A stretch of DNA of 64,000 bases from Pollenia angustigena (Eukaryota > Arthropoda > Insecta > Diptera > Polleniidae), in NCBI GenBank assembly GCA_930367215.1, contig OV884060.1:11302001-11366000 (forward strand), read 5' to 3'. The first letter of the stretch is position 1. Every line of letters starts with the position of its first letter. The translations under genes were made by a program, and so were the position numbers. The notes below the pieces were generated by a model, which was not told the DNA's origin, ran no database searches, and was given only the letters and a program-made list of their open reading frames with translations. Below, piece after piece: positions 37,201 to 48,590 of the stretch.

Positions 37201-40200
37201 TTAAACGCTGGTTTAGTTGAACTTAACTTGAATTTATATGTAGTTTAAACTCAACAACTTTAAATCAGTGTCCCATGTATTATATGTTGTTAAAAAAAAA
37301 ACATGTGGCAGCACTACGATAAATCTTATCAAATTCATTTGGTCTGTATTAGTAGTTGAAACGCCCAATTTTATGCGTTTAAAGATGGTTTATATGTTTG
37401 GTGATTTATAGATTTGTTGGTTTAAACACATTTCAAACAAAAAAGAGAGTTTAACTTGCTTTGATTTTTTAGCCCTAAGGGCCATTATTACAACTTGAAG
37501 TTAGCTAAAGTAAAGATTAAATTGACAGATAATAATGTGTTTTCTGTCAAAAAGCGTCTGTTAACTGTCGGATAACAGCTAACGCCAAGTTATAATAATG
37601 GCCCTAAGTAACATAAACCTTTTGAAATCGATTAAGATTTCAGTTTAATTTTTTTAAATTTTTAATATTTTTAATTAGGCTTAAGTTCATGAAATTTAAT
37701 TTTTATTAAATTATTTTTGTGAAGAAAGGAATTTTACAACATGAAAATTAATTAAAATTGTTATTGATAATCTTTCATTCTTGACGTGGCTCGGGCTCGA
37801 ACCCTGGCCGGCAGGTTACCATGACATGTTTCGATCGCAACCACTCGATCTCCTCAGATGGATTTGCCGTCTTACACTCGCAGCCATCGACGACTGCTGA
37901 CGTCACTAGTCAAACATCAATCCTTAAACCAAATTGTATTTTTTAACATTTGGTAGATCGAAATTTGCTTTCCTGAATGATTATCTATTTTAATCGATTT
38001 TACATGTTTTTTCCTTCACTTCTGTTGTAAGACGGCAAATCCATCTGAGGAGATCGAGTGGTTGCGATCGAAACATGTTATGGTAACCTGCCGGCCAGGG
38101 TTCGAGCCCGAGCCACGTCAAGAATGAAAGATTATCAATAACAATTTTAATTAATTTTCATGTTGTAAAATTCCTTTCTTCACAAAAATAATTTAATAAA
38201 AATTAAATTTCATGAACTTAAGCCTAATTAAAAATATTAAAAATTTGGATTAAAAACCATAAATAGTTCAACAAAATAACCACAATACTAATTAATTTTT
38301 TTTAAATAGACTAGTTTTTCGGATTTCAAGAGAAGTTCTGGTAAATTTACATAAGTATTATTCAAAGAATGGAGTGCCAACTTTTATTATTATTTTTTTT
38401 TCAAAATTTGTTCAATTTGTTTCTAGAACTTGACCGTATAGAATTAAAACTGGGTAATGCTTTTTTTTTTGCAAATTCTATTTCTTTTGGTTTATCGAAA
38501 ACACAAACCGTCGGGCCTTTTCTGAAAGCCGCGTGATTTCAAATTCTTGTTTTTAAAATCAGATGTGTGTTTTTGTGGTGTTTTAAAAATAACACCGAAA
38601 CATCTTCAAAGTCAGTTCTTAAACTTAAAAATTTAAAGTTAATAGTAAACTTTAAATGTAACATCAACTGGACATCTGACCGTTTGTAATCAATATCGTT
38701 TATTGTAAAAATATTCTCTTCTCCCGTTATTGATTTGGAATAAAATTTTTATTTGGAATATTTTATTTTATTTCTTACCTGCTTGTAAATTACCATCGTC
38801 TGCTGCTTGTCCTGTGGGAAATACAGTCTTAACAAATATTCCCATATTTCCTTTAGGAGAATCTCGACCACCAACAATGCTAAAACCTAAAGATTTCATA
38901 CCAGGTCCCTTAAAGAAAGTCACAACTGTGGGCGTGCCCCGACGCGAGCCTAAATCAAATCAGAAAAAGCTTAATTAGAATAAAATGAAAATTCAAATTT
39001 AGTTAAAGCATTTTAGTTAAGTTTCTAAAATAACTTGTTAAAGTGTTATTGATTTTTAAATTATCTTTATGGATTGGTTAAGAAGCAATTCTGTTATGAA
39101 GCAAATATGTTGAGTTTACAGACATTTTGAGAAACAAGTTTTACTTGATTAATGTTCTAACTAAATCTCAACAATAATGAAGATACAATTTTTGCTGTAG
39201 AATTTGTTTAACGATTTCGAGCACATAGAAAATTTCTATTAAAAATAATTTCCATATAAAATTCTATACGAACGTTTACGTTCCAAATTGTTGAAAAAGC
39301 AGTAAGATTTTAAAACGCTATCGAATTCTGCAAGAGGTGATACGGACAGTGCCGTTATTATCGGTCAGTCAAGTATTATTTGAATTTATTAAAATACCTT
39401 ATTTTTCGGCATTAAGATTCTTTTCTAACAGAATTTGGGCAGTTCAAGGTAAAAAAATGTACCATCTGATACATTTTTGAGTCTTATGGATAATGCCAAC
39501 TTGGTAAAGACAACTTTCTATTCAAAAATTTAAATTAAAATTTTTAACAAATCCCGGTATACGCTTGTCCATAATTCAAAACCTCTTTAAAATCCTTAAA
39601 AACCCGAAATTTGCCTTAACACTTACCATCACTCATTGAGGCTCTGATAACCTCAGCCATTTCCTCGTCTCTTATTGTTAGTTTGACAACGGGTAATGAG
39701 GGGCGATGATGTTGTAACATGGCCGCCGAAGGTGAAGCCATTGCCGGTGTTAGATATGTCCGATTACCCACTGATGTTGTAGATGTTGCAGAATTAGAAG
39801 AGGGGTGTTGGTGATGATGATTATTATGTTTGGTTAAATGATTAAAGGTTAAGGATAAAGTATTACTAATATATTTTGGTTGTTGTTGCTGATTATTGTG
39901 CTGTTGTTGTTTATGTTGTATAGAAGTTGTTGCTGTTGCACTTTTTAAATTATTTCTGTCCCCTGTTTGATGCTGTTGTTGAGCATTTACAGAAGAAAAT
40001 CTATTATTACCACCACCACAACTACCCTCGTTGTCATCATCTAAATGACTGACATTATTAGATAAAGTGATTGTTGGCTTTGTAGTTTTGTTATGATCGT
40101 TATTGGAATGATTGTTGTTGGTGGTATTTGTATTGGTATTAGTATTTGTATTTGTATTAGCATTAGAATTATGAATAGTATTGTTGGTGTATTGATTGTT

Positions 40201-42973
40201 AGCATTTGCTGCAGTTGCTTGTTTGTTATTAGTATTATTTGGCTGCAGAAATAAACTTAAACGTGATGAACTAAGGCGAGAGTGTGCAAAACGCAACGAA
40301 CGATAATGCGAATTTGAGAGATTTATTGAATTGCGGGTATAGTGAGTGCGTGGGGGGAAAGGTGGTGTCGCTTGCCCACCATCTAAACTATCTTGACTGA
40401 TAAGACTAGCTTTGCGAGATTCTGTGCTAAGAGAAGAACTTCGATTACCGGCAATATGATCCTCTCTTTGCTGCTGTTGCTGTTCGGGCAAATGAAAAGG
40501 CGATAGTAAGGGAGCTCCCTCAGAACAACGCTTACGATTCAACAATTGCCATTTCTCATCATCGCTTATCGTATGAGTTGCTAAAGATACACTCGCCGAA
40601 CGATTGTTATAGACTGGCGTGTATTCGTTTGTGTGAAGCATTGGGGTTAATTCCAAATTGCGCTGACCTGAAGAAGAGCGTGCTCTACGTCTTAAATGTT
40701 CCAAGGCAGAGGCATCCATAGAGTGCCGAGGAGTAGAACAACGTCTATGCTGCATTAGTGGCATTGATGGAGGCATAGGGCCTAATACGCCATTAGGGGC
40801 CGAAGTAACATCCACGGCTGAATTAATTGTGGAACTGCTTACTAAAGACTCCGATTCGTCATTTCTTTCATGTTCCAAAGCCAGCTGTAAACTATGTAAA
40901 TCGTAGCTATTAATACTATCCGTGCTTTGGGTGCGTTGGGTATAACTCAAATGCTTTCTAGCCCTAGCCAGATAATCATTACGTGATTGGGGCGGTTGAG
41001 GCGGTGGTGTATCCGCTGTTAAAGACTGCATAGAACTGTATAAGTCAGTTTGCGCTTGATTTGCTTCTATTTCCTGTTTCTGTGGATAATTTGCGCTAGC
41101 TGAGGAGCCATCAATTTTGATTTTTGTATAAAAATCAGTTATAGTATGGATCTCATCGTGGGCAATGACCAAATCAATGCAATTGTCCACAAAAGAACTA
41201 AGCAAACGTTGGACTTCCTGGAAGGATTGAATTCCACGTAAATGATTGCCGTTAACATTGACGATTTCATCTCCCAAACGTAGGCGGCCATCTCTGTAAA
41301 AAGATAATAAGAATTTTTAAACGTTTTTTTTTATTCTTATCAAAACTATACTTACTTTTGAGCCATACCATACGGATCGATTTCGACAATCAAATATCTG
41401 TATTGCATTTCATTATTGCTGGTTTGCACGGTCTTTGGCGACAACACCAAACCTATATAGTCCTCTTGGCATTTCCTCTCCAGTTTCACCTGTCTGAAAC
41501 GACGCCTTATGGTTTCAGTTTCATAGTCATAATTATAGCCACCCAACGAAACAGGACCGCTCATGGTGCTGCATATGCTACTCGATCTTAAAGCATTACT
41601 ACTAGTCATTCCGCCTCCTAAACCCTCCGAAGAGGTGAGCGATATCAGCGAGTTTCTTTTTAGTGTGCCCGAAGCAATCGATTCTGTATCTCCACTGGAG
41701 ATACCAAGACTATTGCTTAGGCGTGTGATATTGTTGCCACCATCACTATCGTAACCCGACTCATTTGAACTTAGACAACTACTTAATCTTTGGTAAAGTG
41801 GTTCCCAGTCCTTGGAAGTAATGCTGTTATTGCGTGACACATCACCACTTCCGCTGCTGTTTGATTGTTGGGATGCCTGCATGGGCGAACAATTGCCGAT
41901 AGCACTATCGTCCGAGGAATAACGCTTGGTTAAAGAATCATTCCGATAAATCATTTTCCCAGAATGATTTGGTGTAGAGCTGGCAATTGATACATAATCG
42001 GTCAATTGATTATAGTCAGTTTCGACGGCAGGTAAAATAGTTGAATTGCGATGTTTTGGTAAAGGAGAATTGGGCACATGCAGAAGCTGTTGCTGCTGCC
42101 CGGCCAGATTGTGGAGACTGGAAAGGGAAGGTTGCTTTAAAACTGAGCCATTATTTTCTTCAGGTAACACTGATAGTCTCGAGCGCAAAAAAGCGTAAGG
42201 AAACGCCCCCCGCCTGCTATTAGCATCTGCCGAATTTTGTGGCGAAGTTGCTGAAGAGGGTTCGGAAGAGGAGTTTTGCGGTGATTGTATAATGACTTGA
42301 CCGACCTTAGCTATGTCATCACAACTACTGGATTTTATGCCAGCACTAGCTATACTACTATTGCTGCCATTAAGCAGGTTTGTGCCACTTTTTAACAAAG
42401 CACTCATTGATTGCCTTTTCTGGCCATTGGCCAAATTCAAGCCCTCACTAGGATCATCACACTTCACATAGGAACAAGTAGTTAACTGACTAGTTGAACT
42501 ACTACGATATAGAGAAGTTGAAGTGGCTTGATTATTTGGTTGCTCGGCCGCTTTGACCAGATTATGAGATTTATGATTCAGCATGCCCGTCGAACCAATG
42601 CGATGAAAGAAATTCTTAATCGCTTTTGTTTGGGGTCTTTGTTGGGACGTATGTGTGGGTGTATTAGAAGCTGAAACTGAATGAGTTTCGGCCAACTTAT
42701 TTTGTAATTTTATGCTTTGATTTTTTTGCTGTTCCCGATTTCTAATCGTTTCGATAGGACCAGATTTGCATTTCTTGAGAGTGTTTGTTTGATAATGCGT
42801 TTCCCGATTATTTGAATTTTGGTTTGATTTGTTATTGCTTTGATTGTAACTATTTTGATGATTTGGCGAGTGGAAAAGACTTCTTAAATCTGTATGTGAT
42901 TTGTGGGTATTCTGTGTGTCATTGCGTTTCAAAATATCCAATTTACGACTCATACGTTTGCCCCAAGTAAAAA
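34262..42973 (-). CDS. two-PDZ-domain scaffold protein (5' end possibly incomplete)
   Basis: Exons 42973-41356, 41293-39627, 38949-38779, 34485-34368 and 34292-34262 join in phase. From ATG 42953 this gives 1194 residues; upstream bases of the first exon (reading VFTWGKR) also stay open behind an acceptor-like site, so a longer N-terminus from an upstream exon is possible. PDZ1 (about residues 480-590) has a YIGLVLSP loop and [14 protein letters not shown]2 (about 1090-1185) has [15 protein letters not shown] and [17 protein letters not shown]. Between and before them lie long Ser/Asn/Gln/Thr-rich disordered segments. PDZ2 resembles the PDZ domains of PDZD2/pro-IL-16 proteins, but I cannot assign a fly ortholog. 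The likely role is binding C-terminal peptides at membranes or junctions. A TAA directly after RRK in the fourth exon coincides with a strong AAGTAAGT donor; splicing to 34292 adds LQKAKSMGA before the stop. It is tail-to-tail with Pus3. Confidence 0.9.
35897..36380. mobile_element. TIR element, ends CTAAGAGCCAnTTTTTGGG
   Basis: CTAAGAGCCAATTTTTGGG and the complement of CCCAAAAAGTGGCTCTAAG. The middle contains GTTTAAGCGGCCAACGG. Directly followed by a second copy. Confidence 0.75.
36381..37161. mobile_element. tandem second copy of the 35897-36380 element
   Basis: Aligns with the first copy from GCGATTAAATTAA onward and ends in the same CCCAAAAAGTGGCTCTAAG, but lacks its own left end. It is interrupted by the MITE at 36390-36663 and keeps ~50 bp near 36980-37030 that the first copy has lost. 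Confidence 0.75.
36390..36663. mobile_element. 274-bp MITE with TAA target duplication
   Basis: GGCCCTAAATTTGTAAAACG and its complement, flanked by TAA on both sides. The neighbouring copy of the host element supplies the empty site (GCGATTAAATTAA). A 3-bp TAA/TWA target fits PIF/Harbinger-type elements. Confidence 0.85.
37478..37605. mobile_element. 128-bp MITE, ends AGGGCCATTATTA
   Basis: AGGGCCATTATTACAACTTG versus the complement of CAAGTTATAATAATGGCCCT, with GTTAGCT inside both arms. Confidence 0.8.
37656..38246. repeat. large inverted repeat containing a tRNA-like (SINE-like) unit
   Basis: Arms 37656-37876 and 38026-38246 (~221 bp) are almost identical in opposite orientation around a 149-bp spacer. 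Each arm carries GGTTCGAGCCC, a perfect Pol III B box (38099-38109 on plus), about 35 bp after an A-box-like GATCGAGTGGTTG. Acceptor-stem halves do not pair, so this is not a tRNA gene; a tRNA-derived SINE pair or a foldback element fits. Confidence 0.7.
40085..40200 (-). repeat. Asn/Thr-coding microsatellite in the PDZ gene
   Basis: Degenerate TATTAG/TATTTG repeats on plus encode alternating Asn-Thr residues in the disordered linker between PDZ1 and PDZ2. Confidence 0.8.
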
Positions 42974-43016
42974 CTGAAAAGATACGGAAATTATTTTGTA
43001 AGTTATGAGAAAACAT

Positions 43017-44523
43017 TTAAATAAAAATATAAAGTTGATTTCTAACTTAAGTTCTAAAAAAATAGTACCTTAAAGCTAACAACAATCTAACATTTCTCTA
43101 AAAATTGTCTATCGAGTTATAAAGTTTTAATAAAATAATCCATTTTAATAAAATAATCCATTTAATATAAAGCTGCTAAAAACCTAGCTATTTAATCTTA
43201 TTTTAGGTATTTAATTTAAAAAATCTTAATTACCAACCCCTGACTTCTTTTAAAAACAACCCTGTTTAATTTAACAATTGCTTACACTATCACTTTATAG
43301 TGAATGTTTACATTTAATTCTTTGCTAATCAAGTAATTTGTGTTTGTCCTCAATAAACAATAATGAAATTAAATATAGATACAATATTTTTTCCTAATCA
43401 ATATATTTAGCTGAAAGGTAAGTCCTATAAATTATCTCCATAACATACAATATTATCATAACGCTCTAATAAATTTTGACGCCTTTACACACAAAATTGA
43501 AAAAAGAAAAACAGTTCCACCAACAACAACTTCAGAAATAGCTGTTACAATAAAAAAAAGTGAACAACACAAAACACATACCACAAGTCGGAAGCAAATT
43601 CATTTATAGATTTTCCTGTGAATAGGCAACACCAAGGCGTTGCCAATAAGCTTAACTATCAACACCAATCAATATTGAATTAGCAATGTCTAATAGAACA
43701 AGTAAAAGGAAAAAATATTTTTTTTTATGCTGATGCTGTTCATTGTAGTTATTTCTTGTAGTTGGTGGGTTTTTGTTTCTCTTTTCCCTTTCTGCAAGTT
43801 TACTATTCCTTGCCTTATCCCCCAATAACCACAATAAGATGACGACTAAAAACAACCGTCGATGATCAATGCCAATGGCAATACAATCAACATGAACACG
43901 TGCCGCCATAAGGAATTATCAATACAACTACAATATGCTTTGGCAATGTCTATATGACTTTCTTTTCTAGTATTTTTTTATACTTAAGGAACAACATAAG
44001 AGTTAAGGCTTTAAACTAAAAAGAAGGTTATGAATAGGAAAAACTCAAAGAGACAGTCTTTTTGCTTTTGCCTTATTCAAAATTTTTGTAAAATTGCAAG
44101 AAAAATGCGAATAGTTCAGGGATTTGACACTTAAAGTTATAGAACAAGACAAGGTGAATATGAATTGAATACTTAGTATGAGGTACTTGAATGTGTTTCT
44201 ATAAAGGGTGACCCTCAATAGGGCATTAGTGGAGCTTAACAATTATCAACAGGGGCCTAAGAATAACAATAATTTTGAGATTTATTCATAAAAATAAGTT
44301 CGTTAAAGTAGATTTTGCAAATTCGATGGGGAAGTCTACTCTATAATCGATCTAATAATTTTTTTCAGAAATCACATATCGTCTGACTTATAGGGCTACT
44401 GTAACATTTTTAAAAATATATTTTCCATATTAAATTCAATATGAACGTTTACGTTCGAAATTGTTGAACAGGCAGTTATATACTTACAGCCGTACTTATT
44501 GATGATTAATTAACCATATTTAA
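43017..44523. other. region upstream of the PDZ-gene exon, no gene seen
   Basis: Probably PDZ-gene intron or 5' flank. The minus ORF at 43652-43909 has no recognised domain. Confidence 0.5.
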
Positions 44524-44806
44524 CGCTGGGTCTTCACGTAGCAATTTTTTTTTGCTAAGCACAAGCAAAAACGTGGGGAGAAAAATTGCTTTGCCATAAA
44601 AAAAACGTACAGAGAAATTAAATGTCAGATAAATGACAAATCATTTTACAGCAGCTTGCTAAGCAATTATTGCTCAAGCAATCAGAAGAGCAATCATTGC
44701 GCAATAGATTGCCAATACGGCAATATGCAGTCTATACGTCGCAAATTTAATGAAGCAATCTTATTTGACGTTTGCCGCAATAAATATTGCGACGTTGAGA
44801 CCTGGG
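44524..44806. mobile_element. MITE with GCAAT subterminal repeats, copy 2
   Basis: Same outer ends as 14885-15561 (GGGTCTTCACGTAGCAAT ... GACGTTGAGACC) but ~283 bp, with most of the middle missing. The right halves align closely (CAAGCAATCAGAAG, TTTGCCGCAATAAATATTGC). Confidence 0.75.
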
Positions 44807-44966
44807 GTAAGGAAAATTTGCTAAAGTTATATTCATAAACTAAAAATGGTCTATTAAACCATTAATAAACCATTCGCAAAGTAAGAAAATTTATTGTTGA
44901 ATTTACCCTTCCTTAAACCAAAAATAAAATGACATTTTGATAAATGTTTGCATTTTATGATATTAG

Positions 44967-45060
44967 CTGGGTTCGTTTACCCCAAAATTTTTACTGGATT
45001 TTACTGAAATGCGTTCGCGTACACAAATTTTCATTTTACTGGAAAAGTAAACGAACGCAC
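44967..45060. repeat. short TIR repeat, GGGTTCGTTTAC type
   Basis: GGGTTCGTTTACC at the left and GTAAACGAACGCAC at the right; inner GCGTTCGCGTACAC also occurs in Pus3 intron 3 (31003, 32363). Confidence 0.55.
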
Positions 45061-45267
45061 ATATTATTTTTGTAAAATATGTTTAAAAAAGAAAGGAAAA
45101 ACGTTTTATTTATAAATATGGACATGTTTGATATATTTTATTTTATTTTGTTTTAATTTAGACAACCAATTTAAAGTTATATTGTTAAATCTGTGGCTTG
45201 GTGCTAAAAGGGCCAATGTCAAAATATTTACTTTTGAGAAAATTTAAATTAAATTGTTTTTATTACT

Positions 45268-46336
45268 AGGGCTTTCAATCGGGAAATCCCGATTTTCGGG
45301 ATTAGGCGAATCCCGAATCTCGGGATTTCTAATTTCTAATCTCGGGATTTTCGGGATCCCGATTTTTTTTTATATTCTTTATTATTTTTACATTTTTTTT
45401 AATAATTTGTATAAAGATACGTGCATTTGTTGACAAAAAAAAGTTTAAAATACATTCGGATAGGTTTGGAAAAACATATGGACAATTTTAAATTGTATAT
45501 GACAAATTTAAAATATTTGGATGTCAGTTAAACTAGGTTTAGTTAATCTGAAAACATATTTGTGCCGCCGTTACCAAGTTTGTATACATAATTTTGACGG
45601 AACAGCTTAGTTTTGCTTAAAATTTTGGTCTTTAATACAACTCAACTCTAGTTCAGTTGAAATTTTGCAGTTTTGTATAATGGTTTACAACTCTGTGTTA
45701 GTGCGGTTAACAAAAACATTATTTCATAGATATTCCGCAAAAGTTTTTTTCATATGCGTTATGACAGCATTTCACGTGAAAAGTTGAACAGAGTACCAGG
45801 CTTTATGCAATTAGTTGCACAATGGTATCATTCATTCAATAAAAAGGTGAACTAACCTATAGGAATAAACTATACAGCATTGTACAATGTTGCCAACACA
45901 TTTTTTGTTGTGCAATAAAAATCAAGATGTCTTTTGATTATTGCCAATATATTGTGCCACCTTCGAATAACACATACACATTGGCGATATAATTGTACAA
46001 TACCTAAAATTGAACAATTTTTATTGCAAGTGTATGAGCTGCTTTACATTGTCTTTATGAATTCTGATCAATTAATAATTTAAGTTTGTTTTTATTTTTA
46101 CAAATAAATAATATACCTTCATGAAATGTGTATTTTAACTCGAAAATTAAGTTGTTTTTTTATACAGTTTAAAATTTTTTTTTATATCTGGTATAAAAAG
46201 AATTTAAAATCCCGAAATATCCCGAAAAATTTTTAAAAATCCCGTAAATCCCGGGATTTAAAATATCCCAAAAATCCCGGGATCCCGAAATCGAAATCCC
46301 GAAATATTTTCTTCAATCCCGATTGGAAGCCCTAGT
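45268..46336. mobile_element. 1.07-kb TIR element with CCCGGGATT repeats
   Basis: CTAGGGCTTTCAATCGGGA at the left and the complement at 46318-46336. TCCCGAAAT/CGGGATTT words occur more than ten times, only near the two ends. The same words end another repeat at 4740-4822 (GGCATCCCTAG) and start near 2818. No transposase. Confidence 0.8.
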
Positions 46337-46531
46337 TCTTACTGAAATTTGCTAGCAAAACCCTTATAAAGCTGTTCTGGGCTAAAAACATTGGCTGTTT
46401 CATCAAAAATAACAAAAAGAGAAGAGAAAACAACTAATGCAACGATTAACTCAAAACAGAAAAATATTGACATTGGCCCTTTTAGCAGCAAGCCACAGAA
46501 ATATTTAAAAAAATTTTTATATGACATTCGA

Positions 46532-46875
46532 CATTTTTCGAATTTATTCTATGAGCTTAATTTCAGTTATGTATTTTATAAAGCTTTTTTTTTTTGTAAT
46601 AGTTCGATTCCTTCAATTTTTCAGAAATGACTTTATACACTACCAGACTATTATATTGTATTTTCTTTTTACATTTTACCTTAGCCTTCCTTTGGAAAGC
46701 AATGAGGTATATTGTATGTACAGAAAAATTTACAATTATTAGACACCAATATAATAGTCTAGTAGTGTATAAAGTCATTTCTGAAAAATTGAAGGAATAG
46801 AACTATTACAAAAAAAAAAAAAGCTTTATAAAATATATAACTGAAATCTAGCTCATAGAATAAATTCGAAAAATG
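46532..46875. repeat. 344-bp hairpin-forming inverted repeat
   Basis: Arms of ~126 bp (46532-46657, 46750-46875) match closely in inverted orientation, with a 92-bp loop. ORFs on both strands here are products of the symmetry. Confidence 0.85.
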
Positions 46876-47084
46876 AAAATTGTTGAATATAATATAACGT
46901 AACATTCGGAAGGAAATAGTTCCCAGTTTCAATTTTATATGACTTCAATTAATGCGTTCAAAGGCAAATGTATGTAGATATTATCTGTAATTATTTTTTT
47001 AAATAATTCCAATTAGTTTTTTTTATATGTTTTATAGAACGAATTGTTGTTCAAAAATATTAAAATAAAAGGAAAATAACCAAT

Positions 47085-47280
47085 CTAGGCGAATTCATTT
47101 TTCAGGTGGCGTTGAAAGCACAGCTGTGCTACTTTTTTTTAAATTAGAGAGAGGAATGTCAAAAGTTACTTGTGTTTTTGACATATCGGTCAACAAAAGC
47201 AGCAACAAAATACATTGTTGTGTTTTTGGTGTTGTTACTTGTTGTAGCATCGGCACCACCGTTTACATGAATTCGCCTTG
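47085..47280. mobile_element. 196-bp MITE, TIR CnAGGCGAATTCAT, exact 8-bp duplication
   Basis: Ends CTAGGCGAATTCAT and ATGAATTCGCCTTG, flanked by TAACCAAT on both sides (47077-47084, 47281-47288). Same family as 1927-2234. Confidence 0.88.
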
Positions 47281-47288
47281 TAACCAAT

Positions 47289-48479
47289 TATAATAATAGT
47301 GATGTTAATAAAAAGTAAATAAACTTTTTATTCGAACACTTTCTTACCGAATATTTAAAAAAGGTTCAAACAAACATTTTTATAATTCCTTTCGGCAAAA
47401 TTTTGTTGAGTAACTAAAATAATATGTATTTAAATATTTTAAGAAAAGTTTTTAAGATCTTAAATTATAAAAAAATATATTAATTATAGAATATCATGTG
47501 AACCGAATAGAAGTTTCTTGCATCACTAGCAATAAAAATTTGCCATACTTAAACATAATATCGCTACAAACAGTTAAAAGATAAAATGCGTTTAATGTAC
47601 GTTTATGCATACACATTTTTATAAGAGGTTTATAAGACATAAAGCGTTTTATAGTTATTACTATGTACTTTAAACTTAAAATAATAACTTTTTATGAATA
47701 TGGCCGTTAATCAACATATTTTATCGGTACATTTTCTGGTTGCTTATTTAATTTAAATCACAAAATAATATCGCATGCAATTAAAATTTCTATTGATCAA
47801 AAGCTTTTCTGGCTCTAAGTAAAATATAATCCAGAAAGGTATCAAAAATTTGGAGTACTTAAAAGCATTTTCATAAAAACTACAACAAAATGTGGCCCAC
47901 CCTGTTCTCCTAAATTCGCATTTGATAGTTAAAGATGTTCTTACATGAAAGACAACATGTAAAATAATAAAAATTGAAAACAAAATGTATACCATTTCCA
48001 AAAAAAAAAAAATTATTATTTGTTCAAAATTTTTAATAAAATTTAAAAATGACTCCATTTCAAAAAAAATTATTAAAAATAAATTAATAGTCGTATTTTT
48101 CTTTTATCAAATATCGCTTGAATTCGAAGTGGCAACAGTTTGTCAAACCAAAATTTTAATAAGATTAATAAGATTTTTCTATGACGTGCTAAATTCCCAA
48201 TTTTTAATTAGAATATTTTTTTATTTAATTTAAATTAGCTTAAATTTTTATTCAAAACTTTATTTCAGACGTTTGTTATTTGATTAGATTAATTTCTTAT
48301 TATTTTTCTGAAATTTTTAATTTTCTTTTCAGAATCCAGTATTTTCAGAAATTTAAAAATATTTTTTGAACGTTTCGAATTCATTTTACGAAGAAATTTG
48401 AATTCTTTAATTTTTATTTCAAATTTTTAATCTATAGAGTCTAATGGTATTGAAATATATTTATTTTAAATACTATCCC
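47289..48479. other. AT-rich non-coding stretch
   Basis: Overlapping ORFs at 47753-48233 on both strands are low-complexity Phe/Ile/Lys/Leu translations of AT-rich DNA. No gene or repeat supported. Confidence 0.5.
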
Positions 48480-48589
48480 CCGTATTCATAAAAAATAAAA
48501 TAAGTTTGAAATGTGTTTTAAGGCAAAAGTTTCATACAAATTTTTCTTAAAATGAATTTCAAATCCATTTTAATTTTTTATGAATACGG
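48480..48589. mobile_element. 110-bp MITE, ends CCGTATTCATAAAAAATAAA
   Basis: CCGTATTCATAAAAAAT and its complement ATTTTTTATGAATACGG. The larger foldback element inserted at its right terminus, duplicating AATACGGC. ACTAT occurs close to both outer sides. Confidence 0.75.
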
Positions 48590-48590
48590 C

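Larger units (their letters stand above)
34486..38778 (-). other. PDZ-gene intron splitting PDZ2 (4.3 kb)
   Basis: The donor GCAG|GTAAG and acceptor TTTAG|GTG join the residues LQAG and DEILEING inside the PDZ2 fold. The intron is packed with repeats: TIR elements at 35897-37161 and 37478-37605, and a SINE-like inverted pair at 37656-38246. The remainder (34500-35890, 38250-38700) is AT-rich with fragments of the same repeats. Confidence 0.85.

Noticed and set aside
37656..38246. Functional tRNA genes in the inverted arms
   Set aside because: B box present, but acceptor-stem halves do not pair and no proper anticodon arm is found.
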